This document shows, in pieces, positions 45,965 through 54,669 of a stretch of 64,000 nucleotides of DNA (within the stretch, counting starts at the first letter, position 1; each line of letters begins with the position of its first letter). The notes below the pieces were generated by a model. That model was not told where the DNA came from. It worked only from the letters and a program-made list of their open reading frames with translations, and searched no databases. This DNA comes from Brevibacterium sp. CCUG 69071 (lineage in GTDB: Bacteria; Actinomycetota; Actinomycetes; Actinomycetales; Brevibacteriaceae): positions 372,001 to 436,000 of the forward strand of contig NZ_PGFV01000004.1 in the NCBI RefSeq assembly GCF_021023135.1, given 5' to 3'. A program made the translations under genes and the position numbers.

Positions 45965-48165
45965 GACAAACACCGACCAGGCAGCCCCCGGCCGCGCTGA
46001 CTGCCGCGGATCCCGTCGAGGGCGGTGCGGCTGGTCCCGGTGATGCGCCCAGTTCCGCTGATGCGCCCGGTCCTGCCGATATGCCCGGTCCTGCCGCACC
46101 GTCGAAGGCCGCGGGCATCGCGGCCGCCGCCGCGGTCCTCGTCGCCGCGGTCCTCGCCCTCGTCGCCGCCGGGCTCTGGCATCTGACCCAGGGAACCTCG
46201 GGACTGAGCGTCGGCGGACTGGTCTCCGGCCTCCTCGGCGAGGATTCGCACATCGGCGGCGTGCCGGTGTCCGAGATCTTCGCGGGATCCCGACTGCCGC
46301 GTCTGGCCGCCGGGATCCTCGTCGGAGCGGCGCTGGGAATCGCCGGCGCGCTGCTGCAGTCGGTGACCCGCAATCTGCTCGCCTCACCGGACACCTTGGC
46401 CGTGGCTGCCGGGTCGCATTTCTCCCTCACCCTGCTCGCGGCCCTCGGCCTGACCCTGCCTCTGTGGGCTTCGAGTGCGAGTGCCGCGCTCGGCGGGCTG
46501 CTCGCCGCCGGCGCCGTGCTCGGCCTGGCCGGGCGGGCCGTGAGCACGGAGACCACCCGCATCATCCTCGCGGGGTCGGCGATCGCCATGGCCCTCGACG
46601 CCGGGACCGGGCTGCTGCTCATCCTGTTCAAGGAGAACACCGTCGGCCTCTACGCCTGGGGCAACGGGTCGCTCGCCCAGCTGAGCATCGACGCCTCCCT
46701 GCGCGCGGCACCGGTCATCGCCGTCATCCTCGTCGTCTCGCTGCTGCTGACCCGACGCCTCGACGTGCTCGCCCTCGGCGATGATGCCGCCTCCTCGCTG
46801 GGCATCTCGGTGCGGATCACGCGGTTCGCAGCGATCCTGTGCGGCGTGATCCTCACGGCCACCTCGGTGACCCTGGCCGGGCCGATCGCCTTCGTCGGAC
46901 TCGGTGCACCCGTGCTCGCCCACCTCATCGCCTCCCGCGTTCGCGTCCTCGGCAGGCATATCCTGCTGCTGCCGGTCTCCGGGCTGCTGGGAGCGCTGCT
47001 CATCGTCCTCGCCGATGCGATCATCCGCGCGGTGCTCGGGGCTCAGGGCGCCGCGTCGATTCCCACCGGGATCCCCACCGCGATGCTCGGCGGACTGCTC
47101 ATCATCGTCCTCGCAATGCGACTGCGCGACGCGGGAACGGCACGAGGCGAGGGCGTCGGAGGCAACGGCCTGCACACTCCCCTGCGGACCCGCCGCCGAT
47201 TCGGTCTCATCCTGACCATCGGCATCCTCACGGTGCTCGGGATGCTCGTGCTCGGTCTGCTCGCGGGCAGCATGTGGCTGCGCCTCGGCGATATTCAGCT
47301 GTGGCTGGGCGACCGGGCGCCGGCGCTCATCGACCGGGCCTTCAACGAACGGCTGCCGCGGACCATCGCCGCCTGCCTCGCCGGTGCCGCCCTCGGCCTG
47401 GCCGGGTGCCTCGTCCAGTCGACGGTGCGCAATCCTCTGGCCGAGCCCGGGGTGCTCGGCATCACCGCTGGAGCCGGTCTCGGTGCGGTTATCGTCGTCA
47501 CCGGTTTCGGCGGCGGGCGGCCGCTGCTCATCACCGCGGCGCTCATCGCGTCGATCCTCACCTTCGGCCTCGTCGCCGCAATGTCGTGGAAGGACGGATT
47601 CCTGCCCGAGAGATTCGTGCTCATCGGGATCGGAATCGGCTACACCATCACCGCGATGACGACGTTTCTGCTGCTGCGCGTCGACCCGTGGGAGACCCCG
47701 CGGCTGTTCACGTGGCTCTCGGGCACCACCTATGGGCGGACCCTGCCCGACGTCGTCCCGGTGACGATCGCCCTGGTCATCGCGGTGCCGGCGATGCTGC
47801 TGTGTGCGCGACGGCTCGACATCCTCGCCCTCGACGAGGACATACCGCGACTGCTCGGCATTAGGACCGCGCCGACCCGCCTCGGCGTGCTGTTGGTGGC
47901 GGCCGTGCTGGCGGCAGTCAGCGTGGTCGCGATCGGGGTCGTCGGGTTCGCGGGACTCATCGCCCCGCATCTCGCGCGTTTCCTCGTCGGCTCACATCAT
48001 CGCCGGGTGATCCCGGTTTCGCTGCTCATCGGGGCGGCCCTCGTCTGCCTCGCCGACACGATCGGGCGCACGGTCGTCGCTCCTGCCCAGGTACCGGCCG
48101 GTCTGATGATCGCCCTGATCGGCGCACCCTATTTCGTGTGGCTGCTCAAACGGTCACGGGTGTGA
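45961..48165 (+). CDS. Fused double FecCD-type siderophore permease
   Basis: 734 residues, two FecCD permease domains in one chain, as in FhuB. The first runs from about 75-390 (RLPRLAAGILVGAALGIAGALLQSVTRNLLASPDTLAVAAG), the second from about 420-734 (RLPRTIAACLAGAALGLAGCLVQSTVRNPLAEPGVLGITAGAGLG), with EAA-like loops (GFAGLIAPHLARFLVG). The GTG start overlaps the binding-protein stop, and a Pro/Ala/Asp-rich cytoplasmic segment precedes the first helix. Roughly 18-20 transmembrane helices. No ATPase gene follows; the next gene is kynureninase, so a shared ATPase elsewhere is implied. Confidence 0.93.
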   Translation: MRQTPTRQPPAALTAADPVEGGAAGPGDAPSSADAPGPADMPGPAAPSKAAGIAAAAAVLVAAVLALVAAGLWHLTQGTSGLSVGGLVSGLLGEDSHIGGVPVSEIFAGSRLPRLAAGILVGAALGIAGALLQSVTRNLLASPDTLAVAAGSHFSLTLLAALGLTLPLWASSASAALGGLLAAGAVLGLAGRAVSTETTRIILAGSAIAMALDAGTGLLLILFKENTVGLYAWGNGSLAQLSIDASLRAAPVIAVILVVSLLLTRRLDVLALGDDAASSLGISVRITRFAAILCGVILTATSVTLAGPIAFVGLGAPVLAHLIASRVRVLGRHILLLPVSGLLGALLIVLADAIIRAVLGAQGAASIPTGIPTAMLGGLLIIVLAMRLRDAGTARGEGVGGNGLHTPLRTRRRFGLILTIGILTVLGMLVLGLLAGSMWLRLGDIQLWLGDRAPALIDRAFNERLPRTIAACLAGAALGLAGCLVQSTVRNPLAEPGVLGITAGAGLGAVIVVTGFGGGRPLLITAALIASILTFGLVAAMSWKDGFLPERFVLIGIGIGYTITAMTTFLLLRVDPWETPRLFTWLSGTTYGRTLPDVVPVTIALVIAVPAMLLCARRLDILALDEDIPRLLGIRTAPTRLGVLLVAAVLAAVSVVAIGVVGFAGLIAPHLARFLVGSHHRRVIPVSLLIGAALVCLADTIGRTVVAPAQVPAGLMIALIGAPYFVWLLKRSRV

Positions 48166-48260
48166 GGAAGCCCGGGCCAGGTCGGCTCGGTTCGCCGGCG
48201 TCACATGTAGCCTGAGATACGAACACTCGACCAGCTTCTCTCCACTCCGGAAGGTCAACC

Positions 48261-49526
48261 GTGACGACCACCGATCGCCGTTCCTGCGAACTCCGTGACT
48301 CCGACGATGCCCTCCGCGGCTTCTGCGAGGAGTTCCTCCTCCCGCCCGAGACGATCTACCTCGACGGCAATTCGCTGGGCCCGCGCACCAGGGGTGCGAC
48401 GGAACGCGCCCGCGAGGTGATCGAGGACGAATGGGGCACGGGACTCATCGGCTCGTGGAACACCGCCGGCTGGTGGGACCTGCCGGCGAAGCTCGGCGAC
48501 AAGGTGGCGGGGCTGATCGGCGGCGGAGCCGGCAGCACGGTGGTCACCGACACCACCTCGATCAACCTCTTCAAGGCGGCGTCGGCCGCGCTGAAGATGC
48601 AGGCCGTCGACGCCCCCGAGCGTCGCGTCATTCTCACCCAGCGCGAGAACTTTCCCTCGGACATCTACATGCTCCAGGGTCTGGCCGAGCAGCTCGGCGA
48701 CGGCTACGAGGTGCGGCTCGTCGACGACGCAGAGGTCACGGCGGGCTTCCCCTCGACGATGACCGCCGAGGTGGCCCTCGTCGTCCTCACCCACGTGAAC
48801 TACCGCACCGGCCGCCTCTTCGACATGGAATCGACCACCTCGGCAATCCATGCCGGTGGGGCACTGGTGGTCTGGGATCTGTGCCATTCGGCCGGAGCGC
48901 TGGAGATCGACTTGGCCGGATCGGGTGCGGACATGGCCATCGGCTGCACCTACAAATTCCTCAACGGCGGGCCCGGGTCGCCCGCCTTCATCTGGGTCGC
49001 CGAGGCTCTGACCAACCGATTCACCCAACCGCTCTCGGGCTGGTGGGGCCATGACCGTCCCTTCGAGATGTCGCCGGACTACGCGCCGGCCGAGGGCATC
49101 CGCCGCTACCTCACCGGGACGCAGGGGATCGTGTCGATGTCGGTGGCCGAACTCGGGCTCGACATCTACTCCCGCGTGGACATGGCGGCGGTGCGGGCGA
49201 AGTCCCTCGAACTCTCCGACCTGTTCATCGAGCTCGTGGATTCGCGTTTGTCCGGGCATCCGGTCGAGGTCGTCACCCCGCGCGAGCAAGCCCACCGAGG
49301 ATCTCAGGTCTCGATCACACACCCGGAAGGATTCGCGATCATGAGTGCGCTCATCGCCCGCGGCATCATCGGCGACTACCGGGAGCCCGAGGTGCTGCGC
49401 TTCGGTCTCACGCCCCTCTATATCGGCTTCACCGAGGTTTGGGACACGGTCGAGGCGCTGCGCGACATCCTCGACAATCGCCTGTGGGATGCCCCGGAGC
49501 ACAAGGTCCGCGGCGCCGTGACCTGA
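48261..49526 (+). CDS. kynU: Kynureninase
   Basis: 421 residues, a PLP-dependent hydrolase that cleaves kynurenine to anthranilate and alanine in tryptophan catabolism. YLDGNSLGPRTRGA and WGTGLIGSWNTAGWWDLPAK at the N-terminus and the PLP lysine in IGCTYKFLNGGPGSPAF are diagnostic, as is LSGWWGHDRPFEM. The start is GTG with GGAAGG eight bases upstream. No other kyn gene is in the window, so the pathway must be completed elsewhere. Confidence 0.95.
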   Translation: MTTTDRRSCELRDSDDALRGFCEEFLLPPETIYLDGNSLGPRTRGATERAREVIEDEWGTGLIGSWNTAGWWDLPAKLGDKVAGLIGGGAGSTVVTDTTSINLFKAASAALKMQAVDAPERRVILTQRENFPSDIYMLQGLAEQLGDGYEVRLVDDAEVTAGFPSTMTAEVALVVLTHVNYRTGRLFDMESTTSAIHAGGALVVWDLCHSAGALEIDLAGSGADMAIGCTYKFLNGGPGSPAFIWVAEALTNRFTQPLSGWWGHDRPFEMSPDYAPAEGIRRYLTGTQGIVSMSVAELGLDIYSRVDMAAVRAKSLELSDLFIELVDSRLSGHPVEVVTPREQAHRGSQVSITHPEGFAIMSALIARGIIGDYREPEVLRFGLTPLYIGFTEVWDTVEALRDILDNRLWDAPEHKVRGAVT

Positions 49527-49542
49527 TCACGCGTCATCTGAC

Positions 49543-49598
49543 CCTCCACAACTACCCGACGGCGGCCCAGCTACCTTGCGCCAGGTTGCTGGGCACCC
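49543..49598 (+). repeat. 56-bp palindromic element, copy 1
   Basis: The core GGCGGCCCAGCTACCT at 49561-49576 is an imperfect inverted repeat with AGGTTGCTGGGCACCC at 49583-49598. The whole 56 bases match the reverse complement of 50435-50490 at 48 of 56 positions. It lies between the convergent kynU and MOSC stops and ends one base before the MOSC stop. Confidence 0.75.
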
Positions 49599-49599
49599 G

Positions 49600-50385
49600 T
49601 CACCTGCGTGTGGGTGGGGTGGCTGTCACCACCTCGGCGTTGACTCCGAACAGGGGCTCGCCCGCCTCGTTCTTCGGCCGATAGCCGGCCAGGGTCTTGA
49701 GCAGTCGAGGGCCTCGCTCACCCGTGACCGGATGCAGATCCATGACCGCGCACCGCGGGATGGGTGCGCCGATACGCACCAGCAGCGTCGTGACACCGGA
49801 GTTCGCGAAGCCCGAACCGGTGAGGATCTTCTCCTGGCCCTGCCAGGTCTCCTCGACGTAGGGCTGATCGGTGTCGACGACGACGGTCGCACGGAACCGG
49901 GCCGCCTCGGCGAGGAGGTCGGGATGATCGATGCGCGCAGCCAAGTCACGCAGGGAGGCAGTAGTGACGATGGAGATCGGGGATCCGAACACGATGTCCC
50001 CGCGGGGTGCTCGAGCCAGTCGGACGGGACGGCCCAGCCAGTCCGAGGCCAGGGCTGCGTGCGGGCCCTCGGTCACGGTCAGTTCAACCTTCCGCTTCCA
50101 ATAGTCGCAGGTCAGCGTCTCACCGGTGGGTTCGGGGACCGCACTGGCCGACCTCCCGTCGGGCAGTCGCAGCTCGAGTTCCTGACCGTCAGCACCGCCG
50201 CCCCCGTGGACGGTGGCGAGGATTCCGATGAGTGAGGGATTCTGCACGGTTTTGAGCACCTGCCGGCGGTCGACGTCGATGAGGCAGTAGCGCCGGTCGT
50301 CGACGGGTCCGTGGGCGTCGACGACCGCATCGGGTCGATCGATGTGCCGAGTCCCTTTGACCGGCGCATAGCCGAACGACACCAC
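49600..50385 (-). CDS. MOSC domain protein
   Basis: 261 residues. The N-terminal beta-barrel domain (VVSFGYAPVKGTRHI ... DRRYCLIDVDRRQVLKTVQNPSL) and the C-terminal MOSC domain (RCAVMDLHPVTGERGPRLLKTLAGYRP, with the conserved Cys) match the MOSC family that handles molybdenum-cofactor sulphur. I chose GTG 50385 because GAGGAACTGACC precedes it; a GTG at 50505 overlapping the transporter stop would add 40 residues, but most of that stretch is palindromic and tandem-repeat DNA. The gene is bracketed by inverted copies of a 56-bp element. Confidence 0.85.
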   Translation of the reverse strand: MVSFGYAPVKGTRHIDRPDAVVDAHGPVDDRRYCLIDVDRRQVLKTVQNPSLIGILATVHGGGGADGQELELRLPDGRSASAVPEPTGETLTCDYWKRKVELTVTEGPHAALASDWLGRPVRLARAPRGDIVFGSPISIVTTASLRDLAARIDHPDLLAEAARFRATVVVDTDQPYVEETWQGQEKILTGSGFANSGVTTLLVRIGAPIPRCAVMDLHPVTGERGPRLLKTLAGYRPKNEAGEPLFGVNAEVVTATPPTRR

Positions 50386-50398
50386 GGTCAGTTCCTCA

Positions 50399-50440
50399 CC
50401 AGACTCCGGCCGCGGCGGCCCAGACTCCGGCCGCGGCGGC
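50399..50440. repeat. 21-bp tandem duplication next to palindromic element
   Basis: CCAGACTCCGGCCGCGGCGG plus one C is repeated exactly (50399-50419 and 50420-50440), directly abutting the second 56-bp palindromic copy. It lies between the transporter stop and the preferred MOSC start. Confidence 0.75.
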
Positions 50441-50490
50441 CCAGCAACCTCGCGCCAGGTGGCTGGGCCGCCTTCGGGTGGTTGGGGAGG
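50435..50490 (-). repeat. 56-bp palindromic element, copy 2 (inverted)
   Basis: GGCGGCCCAGCAACCT (50435-50450) pairs with AGGTGGCTGGGCCGCC (50457-50472) with one mismatch around a 6-base loop, a strong 38-base hairpin. A flank to 50490 is shared with the first copy in inverted orientation. It can act as the terminator of the transporter gene. Confidence 0.78.
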
Positions 50491-50501
50491 GCGGGGCGGG
50501 G

Positions 50502-51767
50502 TCACGTCCGCCTCCGACCGGCGACGGCGAAGAGGCCGATGCCGACGGCCCCGATGGCCAGCACGGTCCCGCCGATCATCACGGCCTCCGGGATCGTGGC
50601 GATCGTGCCGAGCACGCCGACGGTGACCCCGGAGAAGGTCTGCATGCCGGGGCCGAAGGTCGCATAGGACCCGATCACCCGTCCGCGGATGTGGGTCGGC
50701 GCCTCGAGCTGGATGATCGCCATCTCCGTGGATTCGGCGGTGATCTTGCAGACCCCGGCCAAGAGCAGCATGATCACGGCCAGCCACAGGTGCGAGGTGA
50801 AGGCGAAGACGATCGCCGAGGCGCCCAGTCCCGCAGCGGCGACCGCGGCGGCCGCGGGGGTCGGTCGCACCCACCCGGTGGCCTCGAGCAGGAATCCGCC
50901 GAGCACTCCCCCGGCGCCCATGGCGAAGAGCAGCACTCCGTAGGTGAAGTCGCTGTCGCCTCCGGGCCCGGTGAGCAGGCCGCCGAAGACGGGCATGGAG
51001 GTCTGCAGCACGGCGCCGATGGTGATCGAGGCGAGCGCCGCGAGCAGCAGCATGCCGATGATCGAACGGTTGTGGCGGACCTCGACGAGGACCTTGAGCG
51101 ACTGCACGAGCGTCGTCCGCGCCGTGCGCACCCCGCCGCTGCGGATGTGGCCGGTGAAGGGGGTGCGGAAGAGGAAGATCGTCAGCGGCAGGTAGAAGAC
51201 GATGTTGATGAAGATGCCCCAGGTCGGCCCGAAGAAGAGCAGCAGCGCCGAACCGACGACGGGGCCGAAGAGGATGCCGAGGCTGCGGAAGGTCGCGTTG
51301 AGGCGCACCGCGCTCGGCAGTTCGGACCGGTCGACGAAGTCGTGGAGCATCATCTGTTCGGCCGGACCCCACAGGCAGCCGGCCAGTCCGTGGATGACGA
51401 GGAGCACGCACGCCTGCCACAGCTGCAGGGAGTCGGTGAGGAAGAGGATTCCCCAGCACAGCGAGACGAACATGAACAGGCCCTGTCCGATCTGGATCAG
51501 GCGTCGGCAGTCGAAGCGTTCGGCCAGGGAACCGGCATAGACGGAGAGCAGGAGGAACGGCAGCCAGTGGCTGATGAGCTGGAAGCCGACGAGCGCCGGC
51601 GATTCGAACTTCTGCCACAGCACCCAGTAGGTGATGACATGTTCGATGTTGTCGCCCATCATCGCCATCCCGGACCCGACAAGGTACGGTGCCGTCTTCC
51701 AGCTGCGCAGCACCCCGAATCGGCGCGGGGCCGGATCCTGGGCCGGATCGTCTCGAATATCGCTCAC
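50502..51767 (-). CDS. MFS transporter, MFS_3/EntS-like
   Basis: 421 residues with about 12 transmembrane helices. The N-terminus WKTAPYLVGSGMAMMGDNIEHVITYWVLWQ and the motif SLAERFDCRRLIQ (loop 2-3) match the MFS_3 group that includes the enterobactin exporter EntS. The GTG at 51767 follows CAGAAT by six bases; the longer open frame runs into the divergent gene. Substrate unknown; siderophore export is possible given the uptake system 3 kb away, but that is a guess. Confidence 0.87.
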   Translation of the reverse strand: MSDIRDDPAQDPAPRRFGVLRSWKTAPYLVGSGMAMMGDNIEHVITYWVLWQKFESPALVGFQLISHWLPFLLLSVYAGSLAERFDCRRLIQIGQGLFMFVSLCWGILFLTDSLQLWQACVLLVIHGLAGCLWGPAEQMMLHDFVDRSELPSAVRLNATFRSLGILFGPVVGSALLLFFGPTWGIFINIVFYLPLTIFLFRTPFTGHIRSGGVRTARTTLVQSLKVLVEVRHNRSIIGMLLLAALASITIGAVLQTSMPVFGGLLTGPGGDSDFTYGVLLFAMGAGGVLGGFLLEATGWVRPTPAAAAVAAAGLGASAIVFAFTSHLWLAVIMLLLAGVCKITAESTEMAIIQLEAPTHIRGRVIGSYATFGPGMQTFSGVTVGVLGTIATIPEAVMIGGTVLAIGAVGIGLFAVAGRRRT

Positions 51768-51916
51768 CTGGCCATTCTGGCACTCCGCCGAGGCGGCCCG
51801 ATGTGAGGTTCCGCACCATGGAACCGAACTTTGCGGACCCACCGATAGAATCGGAGCAGGCCCGTGCACAGTATCGCGGCGGGCAGCACACCCACACTCG
51901 TATAAGGAACGCACTC

Positions 51917-52297
51917 ATGGCGAAGACCACCATCGGCCTGTCCATCATCCTCATCGTGATGGGAGTCATCGGCTGGCTCGTCACCGGGATGGCCAGCTGG
52001 ACCGCCCTGATCCCCTCGATCCTCGGCGTCGTGCTCCTCATCTGCGGAATCATCGGCCTCTCACGTCCGAAGATCGGCATCCACATCGCCCTCGTCGTCG
52101 CACTGCTGGGCATCATCGGCACCTTCATGAACGTGCTCAAGCTCGGCGACCTGTTCGCCGGCACCGCCGAACGCCCCGCCGCCGTCATCGTCTCGACGAT
52201 CACGTTCGTCCTGCTCATCGTCTACATCGTCGCCGGAGTGCGCTCGTTCATCGCCGCCCGCCGCGGCAAGAACGCGCCCGGTCGCGATCTCGCCTGA
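51917..52297 (+). CDS. Small four-helix membrane protein
   Basis: 126 residues with four predicted transmembrane helices (about 5-24, 30-46, 54-72, 90-112) and a basic C-terminus (RRGKNAPGRDL). AAGGAA stands seven bases before the ATG. Similar small proteins with the helix pattern GLSRPKIGIHIALVVALLGIIGT are common in actinobacteria and have no assigned role. It is divergent from the MFS transporter. Confidence 0.8.
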   Translation: MAKTTIGLSIILIVMGVIGWLVTGMASWTALIPSILGVVLLICGIIGLSRPKIGIHIALVVALLGIIGTFMNVLKLGDLFAGTAERPAAVIVSTITFVLLIVYIVAGVRSFIAARRGKNAPGRDLA

Positions 52298-52432
52298 GCA
52301 CACTTGAACGGCGAAGGCCGTTCCCCGCGCCGAGGCGGTCCTGCCCTGACCGGGCACGCTCACTGACCGCGCAAGTACCCTTGATCGCGCCGTCGTTCGG
52401 GTGGATGATGGAGCTGATCAAGGAGGATCCTC

Positions 52433-53023
52433 ATGTCCGCAACCGCGACCCCACCGCAGTCCACCTCGACTCTTGCATCAGAACGTCCGAACTCCGCCCT
52501 CATCGTCGTCGACGTCCAGACTGGAGTCATGGACGCCTCGTGGAACGCCGAGTCGGTGATCTCCACGATCTCCGACCTCGTCGATCGCGCCCGCGCCGCG
52601 GACACGGAGGTCATCTGGGTCCGGCATACCTCGGGCGAGCTGCCCGCCGATTCGCCGCAGTGGCAGATCGTCGATGCGCTCTCACCCGAACCGGGTGAGG
52701 CGATCGTCGAGAAGACCCACGGCAACACCTTCGAGGACACCGATTTCGAAGAGGTCCTCTCCGCCAAGGACATCGGACACCTCTTCGTCACCGGCGCTCA
52801 GTCCGATGCCTGCATCCGTTCGACCATCCACGGCGGTTTTGCCCGCGGCTACGATGTCACGCTCGTCTCGGATGCGCACACCACCGAAGATCTCAGCGAA
52901 TGGGGTGCGCCCGAACCGGAGAAGGTCGTCTCTCATACGAATCTCTACTGGGGCTTCGAATCGGGTCCGGGCCGCACCGCGAAGGTCGAAACCGCACAGG
53001 AGATCGACTTCGATGCCGGTTGA
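52433..53023 (+). CDS. Isochorismatase-family cysteine hydrolase
   Basis: 196 residues. The catalytic triad of the family is visible: Asp in LIVVDVQTGVM (about residue 27), Lys in AIVEKTHGNTF, and Cys in TGAQSDACIRST with the cis-peptide region before it. Members hydrolyse isochorismate, nicotinamide, carbamoyl compounds or related amides; the exact substrate is not evident. AAGGAGG gives a strong ribosome site. About 217 gene-free bases separate it from the OsmC gene. Confidence 0.9.
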   Translation: MSATATPPQSTSTLASERPNSALIVVDVQTGVMDASWNAESVISTISDLVDRARAADTEVIWVRHTSGELPADSPQWQIVDALSPEPGEAIVEKTHGNTFEDTDFEEVLSAKDIGHLFVTGAQSDACIRSTIHGGFARGYDVTLVSDAHTTEDLSEWGAPEPEKVVSHTNLYWGFESGPGRTAKVETAQEIDFDAG

Positions 53024-53240
53024 TATATCCCGTTTGATGCATCCCGACGGTGTGTTTCGCGCAGCGAATCGGTCGTGACGCCTGGAAGAACAGCCTCGAC
53101 CGATGCTGGATCCTCGTCTGCCGACACGGCTACTCGTCGTCGGTGGCGGCCTGGAATCTGCGGCAGATGGGACTGACGAATACCGGGGGCTTTCGACCGC
53201 AGGCTGTGATGGCGAGGCGCGGATCTGGCATCATGGCCTC

Positions 53241-53663
53241 ATGAGTGAGGACAAGCGCAGCATCGAACTGACCAGGATCGCCGAGAACCACTACCGGGCC
53301 ACCGCACCGAGTGGAGCCAGCGTCGAATTCGGGCGCGGTGAGGGCCTGATGACACCCGTCGAGCTGCTGCTCGCGGCGGTCGCGGGCTGCTCCTCGATCG
53401 ACGTCGACACCGTGACCAGCCGGCACACCGAACCGACCCGCTTCGACGTGCACGCCGATGCCGACAAGCTCGACGAGGACGGCGCCTCCCGACTCGAGAA
53501 CGTCCACCTCGACTTCGATCTGGCTTTCCCCGATGACGAGGAGGGACGCAAGGCCGATGCGCGCATCGAGAAGCTCGTCGGCCTCTCCCACGACAAATAC
53601 TGCACGGTCTCCCGGACCGTCGAACACCCGACGACGGTCGACTTCAGCATCCGCCGCGAATGA
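53241..53663 (+). CDS. OsmC-family peroxiredoxin-like protein
   Basis: 140 residues. The two family cysteines are present: LLAAVAGCSSIDVDTV and DKYCTVSRTVEH. The MTPVELLLAAVAGC stretch is typical of OsmC/YhfA-type thiol peroxidases that reduce organic hydroperoxides. The ATG at 53241 was chosen for homology; the open frame upstream to 53103 has no family match. A second family member, Ohr, lies at 56233-56736. Confidence 0.9.
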   Translation: MSEDKRSIELTRIAENHYRATAPSGASVEFGRGEGLMTPVELLLAAVAGCSSIDVDTVTSRHTEPTRFDVHADADKLDEDGASRLENVHLDFDLAFPDDEEGRKADARIEKLVGLSHDKYCTVSRTVEHPTTVDFSIRRE

Positions 53664-53687
53664 GCATCCCGGCGCCGAGGCGGTGCC

Positions 53688-54551
53688 TCAGCTCTCGGCC
53701 AACCGCTCCCGCTCGACGCTGACGTCGTAGTCGGCGGCCGGCCACTGCGGGTCGATCTCCCGCAGGGCGCCGAGCAGCAGGCGTTGGACCGCGAGTCGGG
53801 CATACCATTTGCGGTCGGCGGGGATGACGTACCACGGGGCCGCCTCGGTGGAGGTGCGTTCGAAGGCGGTCTGATACGCCTGCATGTAGTCCGGCCACAG
53901 GAGGCGTTCGTCCACGTCGCCGGGGTTGTACTTCCAGTGCTTGTCGGGGCGGTCGAGGCGCTCCATGAGCCGGTCCTTCTGCTCGTCCGGGGAGATGTGG
54001 AGCATGACCTTGATGATCCGCACCCCCGCCTCGGCGAGTTCGGCTTCGAAGTCGTTGATGGCCGCGTAACGGCGTTCGATTTCGGCCTTGTCGGCGAGTT
54101 CGCGGACCTTCCCGATGAGCACGTCCTCGTAGTGGGAGCGGTCGAAGACGCCGATCATGCCGGGACCGGGGACGCGCGGACGGATGCGCCACAGGAAGTC
54201 GTGGGCGAGCTCCTTCTCGGTGGGCTTCTTGAAAGCCGCGAGTTCAATGCCCTGCGGGTCGACCGAGCCGACGACGTGGCGGACGATCCCGCCCTTGCCC
54301 GCCGTGTCCATCGCCTGGAGGACGAGGAGGACGGCCGGGCCGGACTCCTCGTCATGGTGGGCTGCGAAGAGTCGCTCCTGGAGGTCGTCGAGCTCACCGG
54401 TGCAGTATTGGAGGTCCCTGCGGCCGGACTTCTTGTTCCCTTCGTAGCCGGGAGTCGAATGCGGATCGACCTCGTCGAGTTCGAAGCCGTCGTCGACTCG
54501 CAGCAGCGGTGCGGGATCCTCCGACCAGCCGAGGTCCGTCTTCTCACTCAT
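53688..54551 (-). CDS. ppk2: Polyphosphate kinase 2
   Basis: 287 residues, single-domain PPK2 class I. Walker A-like LQAMDTAGKGGIVRHV and Walker B-like GVFDRSHYEDVLIGKV are clear, with the lid segment HISPDEQKDRLMERLDRPDKHWKYNPGDVDERLLWPDY. It transfers phosphate between polyphosphate and nucleoside diphosphates. The ATG overlaps the stop of a possible 7-codon upstream ORF (ATGA), so its translation may be coupled to that ORF. Confidence 0.95.
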   Translation of the reverse strand: MSEKTDLGWSEDPAPLLRVDDGFELDEVDPHSTPGYEGNKKSGRRDLQYCTGELDDLQERLFAAHHDEESGPAVLLVLQAMDTAGKGGIVRHVVGSVDPQGIELAAFKKPTEKELAHDFLWRIRPRVPGPGMIGVFDRSHYEDVLIGKVRELADKAEIERRYAAINDFEAELAEAGVRIIKVMLHISPDEQKDRLMERLDRPDKHWKYNPGDVDERLLWPDYMQAYQTAFERTSTEAAPWYVIPADRKWYARLAVQRLLLGALREIDPQWPAADYDVSVERERLAES

Positions 54552-54571
54552 GACTTCATCTCCGTGCTCAT
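54548..54571 (-). CDS. Possible 7-codon leader ORF upstream of ppk2
   Basis: Encodes MSTEMKS and then TGA, whose last two bases overlap the ppk2 ATG (ATGA). AAAGAT (54578-54583) lies six bases before its ATG, the leaderless spacing seen at other genes in this window. If that -10 is used, ribosomes would load on the mini-ORF first and reach ppk2 by re-initiation. GGAG inside it could also serve ppk2 directly. Confidence 0.4.
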   Translation of the reverse strand: MSTEMKS

Positions 54572-54669
54572 GCCTTCATCTTTGCAGGCAGGGGGCCGAG
54601 CGTCCACACAATCCTGGGGTCCTGCCCTCGGCTCCACTAAACTGGAGGAGGAGAGCGGAAGGCATCGCG

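Noticed and set aside
46384..47970. 528-codon minus-strand frame under the siderophore permease
   Set aside because: Product is Gln/Glu/Arg/Asp-rich with no domain, the complement of a hydrophobic permease.
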